From: Actinoplanes sp. NBC_00393 | GTDB lineage: Bacteria; Actinomycetota; Actinomycetes; Mycobacteriales; Micromonosporaceae | DNA: 64,000 nucleotides | Assembly: GCF_036053395.1 (NCBI RefSeq) | Contig: NZ_CP107942.1 | Location: 6,776,501-6,840,500 of the forward strand | Reading direction: 5' to 3' | Part shown: in pieces, positions 17,019 to 26,504 of the stretch | Layout: every line of letters begins with the position of its first letter | How positions within the stretch are numbered: position 1 is the first letter of the stretch | The notes under the pieces: generated by a model | The model's database searches: none | What the model was told of the DNA's origin: nothing | The model's input: the letters and a program-made list of their open reading frames with translations, nothing else | Made by a program: the position numbers and the translations under genes

Positions 17019-17966
17019 TCACTCCTCCGGCGCGGTCAGCCCCGCCTTCTCGTCGCGTTCGGCCCATTCCAGCAGCGTGTCCAGGGTGAAGGCGCGGTCG
17101 TCGATCGTGGCGTGCAGGTCGCCGAGTTCGGCGAAGCGGGCCGGCACGGTACGGATGGTGAAGTCCCGCGGGTCGACGTCCGGGATCTCGTCCCAGTGCA
17201 CCGGGGTGGAGACGGTGGCGGTCGGCACGCCGCGCACCGAGTAGGCGCTGGCGATGGTGTGGTCGCGTGCGTTCTGGTTGTAGTCGATGAACAGCGAGCC
17301 CGGGTCGCGGTCTTTGCGCCACCAGGTGGTGGTCACGTCGTCCGGGGCGCGCCGTTCCACTTCGCGGGCGAAGGCGAGTGCGGCACGGCGTACGTCGGAG
17401 AAGCCCCAATTCGGCGCGATGCGCACGTAAATGTGCAGACCCTTGCCACCGGAGGTTTTCGGAAAGCCGGTGATGCCCAGCTCATCGAGCACCTCGTGGG
17501 CGACCCCGGCCACCCGGCGCACGGTGTCGAACGGGCAGTCCGGCATCGGGTCCAGGTCGATCCGCCACTCGTCGGGTTTCTCGGTGTCAGCCCGCCGCGA
17601 GTTCCACGGGTGGAACTCCACGGTGGACATCTGCACCGCCCAGATGACGTCGGCCGGCTTGGTCACGCACAGCTCGTCGGCGTGCCGGTTGTAGCGCGGG
17701 AACTTCACCCGGACCGTCTCCAGCCAGGGCGGAGCGCCGTTCGGCACCCGTTTCTGGTGCACCTTCTCCCCGGCCAGGCCGTCCGGGAAGCGGTGCAGCA
17801 TGCAGGGGCGCTCGCGCAGCGCCCGGACGATCCCGTCGCTCACCGCCAGGTAGTACTCGACCAGGTCGAGCTTGGTGGCGCCGAGCTCCGGGAAGTAGAT
17901 CCGGTCCGGGTTGGAGACCCGGACGTCGTAGTCGCCGACCTCGATGACAGTGGCTTTACCGGCCAT
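17019..17966 (-). CDS. Stand-alone LigD-type polymerase/primase (PrimPol) domain protein
   Basis: 315 residues from the ATG giving MAGKATVIEVGDYDVRVSNP; an upstream in-frame ATG adds 18 unlikely residues. It matches the polymerase domain of ATP-dependent DNA ligase D: GEKVHQKRVP early, the metal-binding RIDLDPMP motif, TSGGKGLHIYV and the C-terminal SAYSVRGVPTATVSTPVHWDE. It adds ribo- or deoxynucleotides during end joining. There is no ligase or nuclease domain and no ku gene in the window, so partners must be elsewhere. The small gap to the acyl-CoA dehydrogenase upstream suggests co-transcription. Confidence 0.9.
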   Translation of the reverse strand: MAGKATVIEVGDYDVRVSNPDRIYFPELGATKLDLVEYYLAVSDGIVRALRERPCMLHRFPDGLAGEKVHQKRVPNGAPPWLETVRVKFPRYNRHADELCVTKPADVIWAVQMSTVEFHPWNSRRADTEKPDEWRIDLDPMPDCPFDTVRRVAGVAHEVLDELGITGFPKTSGGKGLHIYVRIAPNWGFSDVRRAALAFAREVERRAPDDVTTTWWRKDRDPGSLFIDYNQNARDHTIASAYSVRGVPTATVSTPVHWDEIPDVDPRDFTIRTVPARFAELGDLHATIDDRAFTLDTLLEWAERDEKAGLTAPEE

Positions 17967-17976
17967 GGTCGTAAAG

Positions 17977-19701
17977 CTATCCCAGCCAGGCGTCGTCCAT
18001 GTCCCGAAGCAGGGTGTCACCGGAGTCCAGCAGGTCCAGCATCGGCCCGATCCGGGGCAGTTCGTGGGTGACGAAGTAGCGCGCGGCGAGCCGCTTGCCG
18101 TCGTAGAAGTCGCCCTCCTTGTCGCCGGCCGCGAGATGCTGCTCCAGCCAGAGCCAGGCGATCACCAGGTGGCCGGCGGCGTCGAGGTACGCGGTGGCGT
18201 TGACCAGGGCCGCGGACGGGTCGCCGGTCGCCCAGAGCTTCGCGGTGGTCCGGGCCAGCCGGTCGCAGGCCTCCAGGACCGGGGACCCGAGATCAGCCGG
18301 AACCGACGAGGCGGTCGCCCGGATCCGGTCGAGCAGCAGGCCCAGGCCGGCGCCGCCCTTCATGGTGACCTTGCGGCCGAGCAGGTCGAGGGCCTGGATG
18401 CCGTCGGTGCCCTCGTGGATCGAGTTGAGCCGGTTGTCCCGGTAGAACTGCTCGACCGGGTACTCGCGGGTGTAGCCGTACCCGCCGTGGACCTGGATGG
18501 CGTGGTCGTCGGCGAGCCGGCACCACTGCGACGGCCAGGCCTTGACGATCGGCGTGAGCACGTCCAGGAGCAGGTCGTTCTCCTCGGAGCGCTCGTCGAG
18601 CAGCTTCGCGGCGTAGAGGATCAGGGCCAGGCCGCCCTCCACGTACGACTTGGAGGCGAGCAGCATCCGGCGTACGTCCGGGTGTTTGATGATCGGGATC
18701 GGCGGAGCCGACGGATCTTTGTCGGCGAGCGGGCGGCCCTGGAGCCGCTCCTTGGCGTAGTCCAGGGCGTGCAGGTAGCCGGTGTAGCCCAGGGCCACGG
18801 CGCCGGCGCCCACCCCGATCCGGGCTTCGTTCATCATCAGGAACATGTACGCGAGACCGCGCCCCTCCTCCCCCACCAGATAACCGGTGGCGTCGTCGAA
18901 GGCGAGGACCGTGTTCGTCGTACCCCGATAGCCCATCTTGTGATTGAGCCCGGCCAGGGTGACGCCGTTGCGCTCGCCGGTCTCCACGTGCTTCTTCGGC
19001 ACGATGAACAGCGACAGGCCCTTGACCCCGGCCGGCGCCCCGGCGACCCGGGCCAGCACGAGGTGCACGATGTTCTCGCTCAGCTCGTGATCGCCACCGG
19101 AGATCCACATCTTGCTGCCGGTGACCCGGTAAGTTCCGTCGCCCGCGGGGGTCGCCTTGGTGAGCACGTCGCTGAGCGCGGACCCGGCCTGCGGCTCGGA
19201 CAGGCACATGGTCCCGGTGAAGCGGCCCTCGAGCATCGGGTAGACGTACGTCTCGATCTGCTCCCTGGTGCCGTGCGCGAGCAACAGATGCGCATTGCCC
19301 GAGGTGAGCATGGCGTATGCCGAGGTGGCCGTGTTGGCCGCCTGGAACCAGAGGAAGCAGGCCCGGGCCACCACGGCCGGCAGCTGCATGCCGCCGTGCT
19401 CGGCGTCGAGCGGCGCGGCGATCAGCCCGGACTCGGCGAAGGCCTTCAGCGCTCGGGACACCTCCGGGATGATCTCGACCCGTTCGCCGTCGAAGGTCGG
19501 CTCGTTCAGGTCGTTCTTCCGGTTGTGCGGCGCGAAGTCCCGTTCGGCGATCTGCTGTGACACGTCCAGGAACGCGTCGAACGTCTCCCGGGAGTGTTCG
19601 GCGAACCGCTCCCGGGTGGTCAGCGACTCGACGTCGAGCCACTCGTAGAGCAGGAACGCGAGATCACGCCGGGAGAGGACCTTGGACACCGCAGCCACCA
19701 C
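17977..19701 (-). CDS. Acyl-CoA dehydrogenase (large, DmdC/AidB-like class)
   Basis: 574 residues, longer than classical ~380-residue enzymes, with the N- and C-terminal extensions of the DmdC/FadE5-like class. The flavin/substrate segments TMCLSEPQAGSALSD and GSKMWISGGDHE are present, along with NHKMGYRGTTN and the C-terminal HGGYGYTREYPVEQFYRD followed by NSIHEGTDGIQALDLLGRK, which holds the likely catalytic Glu. It oxidises an acyl-CoA to the 2-enoyl-CoA; substrate unknown. A 15-bp palindrome lies 19 bp upstream. The GTG start has AAGGAG about 12 bases away, so the exact start could shift by a codon or two. Confidence 0.9.
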   Translation of the reverse strand: MVAAVSKVLSRRDLAFLLYEWLDVESLTTRERFAEHSRETFDAFLDVSQQIAERDFAPHNRKNDLNEPTFDGERVEIIPEVSRALKAFAESGLIAAPLDAEHGGMQLPAVVARACFLWFQAANTATSAYAMLTSGNAHLLLAHGTREQIETYVYPMLEGRFTGTMCLSEPQAGSALSDVLTKATPAGDGTYRVTGSKMWISGGDHELSENIVHLVLARVAGAPAGVKGLSLFIVPKKHVETGERNGVTLAGLNHKMGYRGTTNTVLAFDDATGYLVGEEGRGLAYMFLMMNEARIGVGAGAVALGYTGYLHALDYAKERLQGRPLADKDPSAPPIPIIKHPDVRRMLLASKSYVEGGLALILYAAKLLDERSEENDLLLDVLTPIVKAWPSQWCRLADDHAIQVHGGYGYTREYPVEQFYRDNRLNSIHEGTDGIQALDLLGRKVTMKGGAGLGLLLDRIRATASSVPADLGSPVLEACDRLARTTAKLWATGDPSAALVNATAYLDAAGHLVIAWLWLEQHLAAGDKEGDFYDGKRLAARYFVTHELPRIGPMLDLLDSGDTLLRDMDDAWLG

Positions 19702-19719
19702 CGTTCTGAGGGAACTCCT

Positions 19720-19734
19720 TGCACACAGTGTGCA
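19720..19734. promoter_or_regulatory. 15-bp palindrome, probable operator of the acyl-CoA dehydrogenase gene
   Basis: TGCACACAGTGTGCA is a perfect dyad around a central A, located between the diguanylate cyclase stop and the dehydrogenase start. The shape fits a TetR-type site controlling fatty-acid genes. No regulator gene is adjacent. Confidence 0.6.
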
Positions 19735-19740
19735 CTAAGT

Positions 19741-21528
19741 TCAGTCCTCCGCGCGGTGCCTACCCACCCGGGATTCGACCCGGGCGCCCCGGCTGCCGCC
19801 GGCGTGCTTGATCGCGTACATCGCGTGGTCCGCGGCGCGCAGCGCGGTGTCCGGGTCCCCGGCGACCGGCGCGACGTGCAGGCCGATGCTGGCGCCGATG
19901 GTGATCTCCTGGCCGGCGATCCGGAACGGCAGCTCGAGGACGTACCGCAGGCGGTCGCTCATGCCGGTCGCGTCCTCCGGGGTCACCCCGGGCATCAGCA
20001 TCACGAACTCGTCGCCGCCGACCCGGGACAGCACGTCACCGGAGCGTACGCAGGCGCTGAGCCGGTCGGCCACCTGGCGCAGCAGCTCGTCACCGACCTC
20101 GTGGCCGTACTGGTCGTTCACCGGCTTGAAGCCGTCCAGGTCGACGAAGAGCACCGCCACCGAGGAGCTGTGCAGCGACGAACCGAGCGCGTCCTGCATC
20201 CGGCGCCGGTTCGGCAGGCCGGTCAGCGGATCGTGCTGCGCCTCGTGCGCCAGCCGCTCCTGGAACGCCCGGTTCTCCGAGATGTCCCGGGCGTTGATCA
20301 CGACGCCCTCCAGCGAGGGGTTGAGCATCTGGTTGGAGGCGGTGAAGTCGAACCACCGGTACTCACCCTCGGCCGACCGGGCCCGGCACTGCAGCCGCAT
20401 CACCCCGGCCGGGTCGGCGAGCAGCGCCTTGAGGTGCTCCTTCATCTTCGGCTCGTCCTCGGGGTGCAGCAGTTCGAAGACGGTGTGCCCTTTCAGCGCG
20501 CCGGTCTCGAACCCGAGCACCGACTTCGCGCTCGGGCTGCTGAAGATGATCCGGCCGGAGCCGTCCAGCACCGACACCAGGTCGGGGGCGTGCTGGAAGA
20601 GCGCCTGGAACCGCTCGTCGGCCCGGCGCCGCTGGATCTGGGTCCGGTAGCCGAGCACCGAGATGCCGGCCACCCCGATGAGCAGCATCGCGCCCAGCGT
20701 CAGGTTCAGGGTCTGGCTGCGGGTGTGCACCGCGCCGTCGAAGGAGGATTTGGTCTGCGTCCGCACGTACGACCAGCCGCTGGACAGGTCGCTGTTGATG
20801 ATCGCGATCATGTCGGTGTCGCCGACGGTGTACTCGACGAAACGCACCCCGGAGCCGCCGAGGCTCGCCTTGAGCGCCGGGTCGACGTCCGTACCGATCA
20901 GGGTCCGGATGCTCGCGGCGCCGACGGTGCCGCTGCTGTCGACCACCAGCGTCTCGTGCAGGCCGGTGGCGAGGCGGGCCAGATAGATCTGCAACGACGT
21001 GGTGGCGACCTCGTTGAGGCCGATCAGGAAACCGACCGGCGTGTCGCCCACGGTGATCGGCACCGCGACGGCGGCGAGGGCGGTGCCGTCCACCACCATC
21101 ACGTCCGAGAAGCCCGGCTTACCGGCTTTGAGCTGAGCGAGCAGCGGCGCCCAGGCCGGGTCGGTAGCCGACGGAAGACCGTTCTCCCGGCTGGCGGTCA
21201 GGATGTTCCCGTTCAGGTCGGCGGTCAGCATCCCGTATTGGAACGTGGCGCTCTTCTTCGCGGCCGCGACCAGCGTCGCCTCGTCCGCCTGCACATCGGC
21301 CGCGAGACGCAGCGGGTGCTCGCTGATGATCTCGATCAGCTCGGCGGCGGAGTTCAGCTGCAGCTGCGAAGTCAGCGTGCCGTTGTTCTTGCCCAGGGCC
21401 TCGGTGTCGGCCCGGTGCACGGAGTCGGCCGCGCGCAGGGCGGACCGGTTGACCAGAAAACCAATGACCCCGGCAGCGGCCAGCAACAGCACGCTGACCA
21501 CCACGGCGATCCAGTTGCGCAGCCGCAT
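19741..21528 (-). CDS. Membrane-bound diguanylate cyclase (extracytoplasmic sensor - PAS - GGDEF)
   Basis: 595 residues. TM1 (~5-27), an extracytoplasmic Cache-like sensor (~30-270) and TM2 (~274-294) precede a PAS domain (~303-418) and a GGDEF domain (~425-585). The active site is intact, GGDEF at 504-508, and an inhibitory I-site RSGD (495-498) lies exactly five residues before it, so it should make cyclic di-GMP and be feedback-inhibited. No EAL domain is present. The input ligand is unknown. Confidence 0.93.
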   Translation of the reverse strand: MRLRNWIAVVVSVLLLAAAGVIGFLVNRSALRAADSVHRADTEALGKNNGTLTSQLQLNSAAELIEIISEHPLRLAADVQADEATLVAAAKKSATFQYGMLTADLNGNILTASRENGLPSATDPAWAPLLAQLKAGKPGFSDVMVVDGTALAAVAVPITVGDTPVGFLIGLNEVATTSLQIYLARLATGLHETLVVDSSGTVGAASIRTLIGTDVDPALKASLGGSGVRFVEYTVGDTDMIAIINSDLSSGWSYVRTQTKSSFDGAVHTRSQTLNLTLGAMLLIGVAGISVLGYRTQIQRRRADERFQALFQHAPDLVSVLDGSGRIIFSSPSAKSVLGFETGALKGHTVFELLHPEDEPKMKEHLKALLADPAGVMRLQCRARSAEGEYRWFDFTASNQMLNPSLEGVVINARDISENRAFQERLAHEAQHDPLTGLPNRRRMQDALGSSLHSSSVAVLFVDLDGFKPVNDQYGHEVGDELLRQVADRLSACVRSGDVLSRVGGDEFVMLMPGVTPEDATGMSDRLRYVLELPFRIAGQEITIGASIGLHVAPVAGDPDTALRAADHAMYAIKHAGGSRGARVESRVGRHRAED

Positions 21529-21783
21529 CGGTGTTCCTCCTCACCGCATGTCATCGGCAGCGGGAGGCCGAGCTGAAACAAAACGCCCACTAGGGGTCCG
21601 CCGGAGCAAATCCGGGGTGACCAGTGGCCAAAACCAGGGGAAAAGGGGGCGGCGTTCGGCGCGATCGACCCCGATGATGGAGAAGGCACGTAGCGGGTCG
21701 GAATCGTCACACCAGGTGCGATCCGGGCCGGTTGGCGGCAAGCGATGTAACCGCACGACCGACGTCGATGAACGGAGCACCGC

Positions 21784-23517
21784 ATGCGCAGACAGGTGGT
21801 GGCGTCACCGCCGGGATGGCTCGCGCCGCTCCGCGGCCGAATACCAGTGCAACGCAGGTCCCCGGAACAGGTTTCCCCGCCGATCGCGCCGGACCGCGCC
21901 GACCGCCCGCGGATCATGCGATCCGGCCTCAGCATCACCGGCGCGGCCTTCGCCGCCGTCTTCTACTGTCTCGCCTTCACCCCGTCCCTCCTGCCCCGGG
22001 CCTGGTTCCTGCAGGGCGTGATCGCCGGCATCACCGCCGCGATGGGATACGCGCTTGGCACCGCGATCGGCGCCCTGATCCGGCTCCGCCACCCGTTCGG
22101 CGACCGGACCGTACGCATCGCGTGGCGGATTCTGATCGCCCTGGTGCCGCTGCTGGTCGTGGTCTTCCTCTGGCTCGGCACCCGCTGGCAGCGCGAACTG
22201 CGCGGTCGGCTCGGGATGGAACCCGCCCAGGAGTACGACGTGGCCCGCACCGTCGGCGCCAGTCTGCTCACCTTCGGTCTGCTGCTGCTGATCGCCCGGT
22301 CCCTGCGGCTCGCCACACACGGGTTCGCCCTGGTGTTCCGGCGGATCGTGCCGGACCGCGCGGCGTACTGCGCCGGCACTGTCGTGGTGGCCGTGCTCAG
22401 TTACGGCGCTTTCGACGGCCTGCTGATGGCCCAGGTCTTCACGATGGCCGACAGGTCCGCCGCCGTGATCAACAGCGGGACCGGGAACGGCGTACTCGTA
22501 CCGGCCTCGAGCCTGCGCTCCGGCGGCCCGCGCTCCCTGATCGCCTGGGACTCACTCGGCCGGCAGGGCCGTTCGTTCGTGGCCGGCGCGCCCACCCAGG
22601 CCGAGTTGAGCGAATTCGCCGGGCGCCCGGCCGCTGAGCCGATCCGGCTCTACGCCGGGCTCACCTCGGCCCGCACCCTGACCGAGCGCGCCGACCTGGT
22701 GGTCCGCGAGATGGACCGGACCGGCGCGTTCGACCGTGCCGTGATCGCGGTGATCACCCCGACCGGCACCGGCTGGGTGGACAACAAGGTGCCCCGGTCG
22801 CTGGAGTACATGTACGCCGGGGACACCGCGCTGGTCTCCATGCAGTACTCGTATCTGCCCAGCTGGGCCGCTTTCCTCGGGGACCGCTCCGAAGTGGTCG
22901 ACGCGGCCGGCGCGCTGGTCGGCGCGGTCCGCGAGCGGTGGGCCGCGATGCCCGAGCACGACCGGCCCAAGCTGCTGCTCTTCGGGGAGAGCCTGGGGAC
23001 GTACGGGTTGGAGAAGACCTTCGGCACCGCGGAGAACCTGGCCGACGGGTCGGACGGCGCGCTGCTGCTCGGCCCGACCTTCGCCAACCCGGTCCACCGG
23101 CAGCTCACCCGGGACCGGGCCGAGGACAGCCCGGTGTGGGACCCGGTCTATCCCGGCCTCCCGGTCGAGTTCGCCGAGAACGCCGCCGGCCTGCGCGACC
23201 TCACCGGCGCGCCGCCGAAGGTGGTCTACCTGCAGAACGCGACCGACCCGGTCGTCTGGTGGAGCTGGGACCTGCTCTGGAAGAAACCGGAGTGGCTGAC
23301 CGGCGAACGCGGGCCGGACGTGACGCCGGACATGCACTGGTACCCGGGCATCACGTTCTGGCAGACCACCTGCGACCTGGTGTTCGCCATCAAGGTCCCG
23401 ACCGGGCACGGCCACGTGTACAAATCGGAGACGGTCGACGGATGGGCCGCGCTCGTCCCGCCACCCGGCTGGACCGTCAGCGATACCCTCCGGCTGCGCG
23501 CCCTCCTCGACGGCTGA
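21784..23517 (+). CDS. Membrane alpha/beta-hydrolase family protein (Abhydrolase_9 type)
   Basis: 577 residues. The N-terminal ~45 residues are Arg/Pro-rich, followed by four or five membrane helices (~48-215) and a soluble C-terminal alpha/beta-hydrolase domain (~260-575) with the nucleophile elbow LFGESLGTYG. This is the architecture of the actinobacterial Abhydrolase_9_N/Abhydrolase_9 family, whose substrates are unknown; a lipid or cell-wall ester is plausible. The ATG has GGAG six bases upstream. It is followed 12 bp later by a frameshifted secreted-protein gene in the same direction. Confidence 0.88.
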   Translation: MRRQVVASPPGWLAPLRGRIPVQRRSPEQVSPPIAPDRADRPRIMRSGLSITGAAFAAVFYCLAFTPSLLPRAWFLQGVIAGITAAMGYALGTAIGALIRLRHPFGDRTVRIAWRILIALVPLLVVVFLWLGTRWQRELRGRLGMEPAQEYDVARTVGASLLTFGLLLLIARSLRLATHGFALVFRRIVPDRAAYCAGTVVVAVLSYGAFDGLLMAQVFTMADRSAAVINSGTGNGVLVPASSLRSGGPRSLIAWDSLGRQGRSFVAGAPTQAELSEFAGRPAAEPIRLYAGLTSARTLTERADLVVREMDRTGAFDRAVIAVITPTGTGWVDNKVPRSLEYMYAGDTALVSMQYSYLPSWAAFLGDRSEVVDAAGALVGAVRERWAAMPEHDRPKLLLFGESLGTYGLEKTFGTAENLADGSDGALLLGPTFANPVHRQLTRDRAEDSPVWDPVYPGLPVEFAENAAGLRDLTGAPPKVVYLQNATDPVVWWSWDLLWKKPEWLTGERGPDVTPDMHWYPGITFWQTTCDLVFAIKVPTGHGHVYKSETVDGWAALVPPPGWTVSDTLRLRALLDG

Positions 23518-23529
23518 CGGGAGCCGGCC

Positions 23530-24421
23530 ATGCTCACCTCGCTCATCACTTCGGCAGTTCTCGCGGTGTCACTCGCCCCGGCCGCGGACACCGCGCCACC
23601 ACAGATCCACTCGCCGGGCACCCCCTGGCTCAGGTTCGACTCGATCTACAACTCGTTCGTGCTGTTCCGTCTGGCCGAGGGCACCGCACAGGACGGGATC
23701 TGGACCGGCGTCATCCCGGTCACCAGCGCCTGGAGCGGGCCCCTCAAGCCGGTCGGCTTCTTCGCGTAGCACGGTCGTCGACACGCCGAGCCTGCAGGTG
23801 ACCAGCTCACATCGCCCGGGACTGGCCATGACCTTCGCCCCGGAACCGCTGCCGAAGGGCAAATCGTTCACCCAGCGGATCCGGGCCTGGGACACCACCA
23901 CCGGCAAACCGTGGGCCAACCTGCCGCTGCGTCTCAGCTCGGACAACGGCTGCGCGGAGCCGGCCGGGTTCGACTCGGTGCGGACCCGAGCCGACGGCAC
24001 CTACCAGCGGACCCTCAGCGCGGCGGAAGCCCCGGTGCCCCAGTGCGCCTGGGTGCCCGGCGTCGACCAGCCGACCATGCCGTTCCCGCAGACGATGATC
24101 ACGGCGATCAATAATCACGTCCGGACCGAGCGCTATGCGGTCACCGCGACGCCGGCCGCCAAGACGGCCGAGTCGGGCACGACCGTCGCCGTCAACGGCA
24201 ACGTGCGACCCGTACAGAAGGGCAAGGTCCTGCAGTTGCACCGGCTCTACGCGGACAAGACGTGGCGCAAGGTGAGCACCGCGAGGATGCGCGACAGCGG
24301 CCGGTACACGCTCGCGGCGACCCCGCCGGGCAAGGTCACGTACTCGTACCGGGTCTACGTCCCCGGGGACGACCGGGCGGTCGGCACCATCTCCAAGACG
24401 TTCACGATCCGCGGCACCTAG
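23530..24421 (+). pseudogene. Secreted Ig-like protein gene split by a frameshift
   Basis: The first part (23530-23769) starts with GGGAG and an ATG, encodes a signal peptide (LTSLITSAVLAVSLAPAADT) and stops after KPVGFFA. The frame shifted by one base then continues without interruption (RSTVVDTPSLQVTSSHRPG) through to TISKTFTIRGT at 24421, with actinobacterial codon usage throughout. Skipping one base near 23761 restores a single ~297-residue secreted protein with two beta-sandwich-like halves (SFTQRIRAWDTTTGKPWANL; TYSYRVYVPGDDRAVGT). It may be a recent pseudogene, a base-calling error or a real frameshift. The C-terminal half ends 1 bp from the convergent ABM gene. Confidence 0.7.
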
Positions 24422-24422
24422 G

Positions 24423-24992
24423 TCAGCGGCGCAGCCAGGGCTGGAGGGCCCTGGTGACCCGCGGCAGCACCAGGTAGGTCATCACCGGGGTGAGGCAGAG
24501 CGTGCTGATCAGCGTGCGCAGAACCACGTTGAGACCGTCCAGGTGCGGGTTCAGCAGGACCGCGGCGACCAGGCTGACCGGGAAGAAACCGAGCCAGATG
24601 GTGACCGCCTGCTTCCAGCGCGGCGGCGCCTTCTCCGTAGCCGCGCTGGGTTGATCGGCCGGCTGCTCACGGGGCGGGTCGAACCAGCCCTCGATCCCGG
24701 AGCGCCGCTCCTCGCGGGCGTGCTCGACGAAACCCTCGGCCGAGGAAAGCCACCAGCGGCGCTGCGGCGACTCCTCCCAGTTGCGCAGGGACTCGGCGTC
24801 GGCGAAGCGGTAGAGCATGTGCCACTCGGCGGAGCCGGGCTCCGGGCGTACCCATCCGGTGCCGAGGAAACCGGGGAAGTCCTCGGCGAGCGACGCGCCG
24901 GCCCGGACCCAGGCGGCCATCTCCGCGTCGCGGTCAGGATCGACCCGACGCGTGATGGCCACGGTCACCGGGAGCTGCGCCAACGTCTGCAT
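24423..24992 (-). CDS. ABM-domain protein with C-terminal membrane anchor
   Basis: 189 residues. Residues ~8-100 form an antibiotic-biosynthesis-monooxygenase-type ferredoxin-like barrel (PVTVAITRRVDPDRDAEM, GFLGTGWVRP, WHMLYRFADAESLRNWEES). After a polar linker two hydrophobic helices follow (~130-150 and ~158-178). Membrane-anchored ABM proteins are common in actinobacteria and generally uncharacterised; they may oxidise or bind small aromatic or haem-like ligands. It is convergent with the frameshifted secreted-protein gene. Confidence 0.8.
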   Translation of the reverse strand: MQTLAQLPVTVAITRRVDPDRDAEMAAWVRAGASLAEDFPGFLGTGWVRPEPGSAEWHMLYRFADAESLRNWEESPQRRWWLSSAEGFVEHAREERRSGIEGWFDPPREQPADQPSAATEKAPPRWKQAVTIWLGFFPVSLVAAVLLNPHLDGLNVVLRTLISTLCLTPVMTYLVLPRVTRALQPWLRR

Positions 24993-25078
24993 GTCTCACA
25001 TTGTGGTAAGTGCTTGTTTCTGGTCCAAGTCCGAGTGCCATACCCCACATCACGGTCTTGGCGGTAAGTTGCCGAGGC

Positions 25079-26122
25079 ATGACGCTGCAACGAAAGTTGT
25101 CTATCTCAGCACTCGCTCTCGTCATGGTCGCCGGCACCGGATTCACCCCGGGCCGCGGGCCGTCCTGGCAGCTCAGCGACACCGGGTCGACCGCCCGGTT
25201 CCGCGGGCTCGCCCCGGTCAGCGCGAAGGTCGCGTGGGCGGCCGGATCCGCCGGAACCATCCTGCGCACGGTCGACGGCGGGCACTCCTGGGCGTCGGTC
25301 GGGCCGCCGGAGGCGGCCACCCTCCAATTCCGCGACATCGAGGCCACCGACGCACGCAACGCGGTCGCGCTGACCATCGGCAACGGCACAGACTCCCGGG
25401 TGTACGCCACCGCGGACGGCGGACGCACCTGGACCGAGACGTTCCGCAACGAGGATCCGGCGGCCTTCTACGACTGTCTGACGTTCCTCGACCGGCGGCA
25501 CGGCCTGGCCCTGTCCGACCCGGTCGACGGCAAGTTCCGGATCCTCGCCACCAGCGACGGCGGGCGCAGCTGGCAGGTCCGGCCGACCGCCGGGATGCCG
25601 GACGCCCTGCCCGGCGAGTTCGCCTTCGCGGCCAGCGGGACCTGTCTGGTCTCGGCCGGCCGGCACGCCTGGTTCGCCACCGGCGGCGGCGCCACGGCCC
25701 GGGTCTTCGCCTCCCGCGACGGCGGCCGGACCTGGTCGGTGACCGACTCGCCGATCCCCAGCGGGGCCAGCGCGGGCATCTACTCGCTGGCGTTCCGTGA
25801 CTCCCGGCACGGGCTCGCCGTCGGCGGGGACTACGCGGTTCCGGCCGCCGCGCCGGACGGGTCGGCGGTCAGCCGGGACGGTGGGAAGCGGTGGACGGTC
25901 TCGAAGACCGTGCCCGGCGAGTACCGGTCCGGGGTGGCATGGACCGGGCGGGGGCGTACGGCGCTCGCGGTCGGACCGACCGGCAGCGACGTCTCCTACG
26001 ACGGCGGGGTCACCTGGCGGCGCTTCGACACCGGCAGCTTCGACGCGGTGATCTGCACGGACGACCGCTCGTGCTGGGCCGCGGGCGAGGCCGGCCGCAT
26101 CGCCCGCCTCTCCTGGCGCTGA
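25079..26122 (+). CDS. Secreted BNR/Ycf48-like beta-propeller protein
   Basis: 347 residues from the ATG at 25079, which directly precedes a signal peptide (RKLSISALALVMVAGTGFTP). The mature protein has five or six blades ending in DGG-x-[ST]-W motifs (DGGHSWAS, DGGRTWTE, DGGRSWQV, DGGRTWSV, DGGKRWTV, DGGVTWRR), the asp-box pattern of BNR/Ycf48-like proteins. No catalytic residues of sialidases are evident. It is probably a binding or scaffolding protein of the cell surface. Three copies of a repetitive sequence follow its stop. Confidence 0.85.
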   Translation: MTLQRKLSISALALVMVAGTGFTPGRGPSWQLSDTGSTARFRGLAPVSAKVAWAAGSAGTILRTVDGGHSWASVGPPEAATLQFRDIEATDARNAVALTIGNGTDSRVYATADGGRTWTETFRNEDPAAFYDCLTFLDRRHGLALSDPVDGKFRILATSDGGRSWQVRPTAGMPDALPGEFAFAASGTCLVSAGRHAWFATGGGATARVFASRDGGRTWSVTDSPIPSGASAGIYSLAFRDSRHGLAVGGDYAVPAAAPDGSAVSRDGGKRWTVSKTVPGEYRSGVAWTGRGRTALAVGPTGSDVSYDGGVTWRRFDTGSFDAVICTDDRSCWAAGEAGRIARLSWR

Positions 26123-26189
26123 CTCTCTCCACCACCCTCACGCACCCCTGCGTGCCGGACTTCCGCCGCCCACCTCCCTCGCCCGCCCA

Positions 26190-26350
26190 CCCCTTGCGCG
26201 ATCTTGCGAAGTTGTCGCGCACCACCCTCGCCCACCCACCCCTGCGCGATCTTGCGAAGTTGTCGCGCACCACGCTGGCCCGCCCGCTCCTTGCGCGATC
26301 TTGCGAAGTTTGCCACTGCGGCGAACCCCGCAAGATCGCGGAAGCGCGGG
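26190..26350. repeat. REP-like element cluster: three direct copies plus one inverted copy
   Basis: TGCGCGATCTTGCGAAGTT begins at 26195, 26243 and 26292 (48-49 bp spacing), and the exact complement CGCAAGATCGCG appears at about 26329-26340. The third copy and the inverted one can pair into a hairpin after the BNR-protein gene. Confidence 0.8.
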
Positions 26351-26504
26351 TGGCGGGTCAGCTGTGGGCCCGCGGCGCGGGCCTGCTCGACCGGCCGACC
26401 AGCTCGGCATCCACGCCCTCTCGGCATCCACGCCCTCCGGCGTGGTCGCCAGGTCCTTCTTCTTGGCCACAGCCCCGGGGCGGGAGGGCGGGTAGGGGGT
26501 GAGC

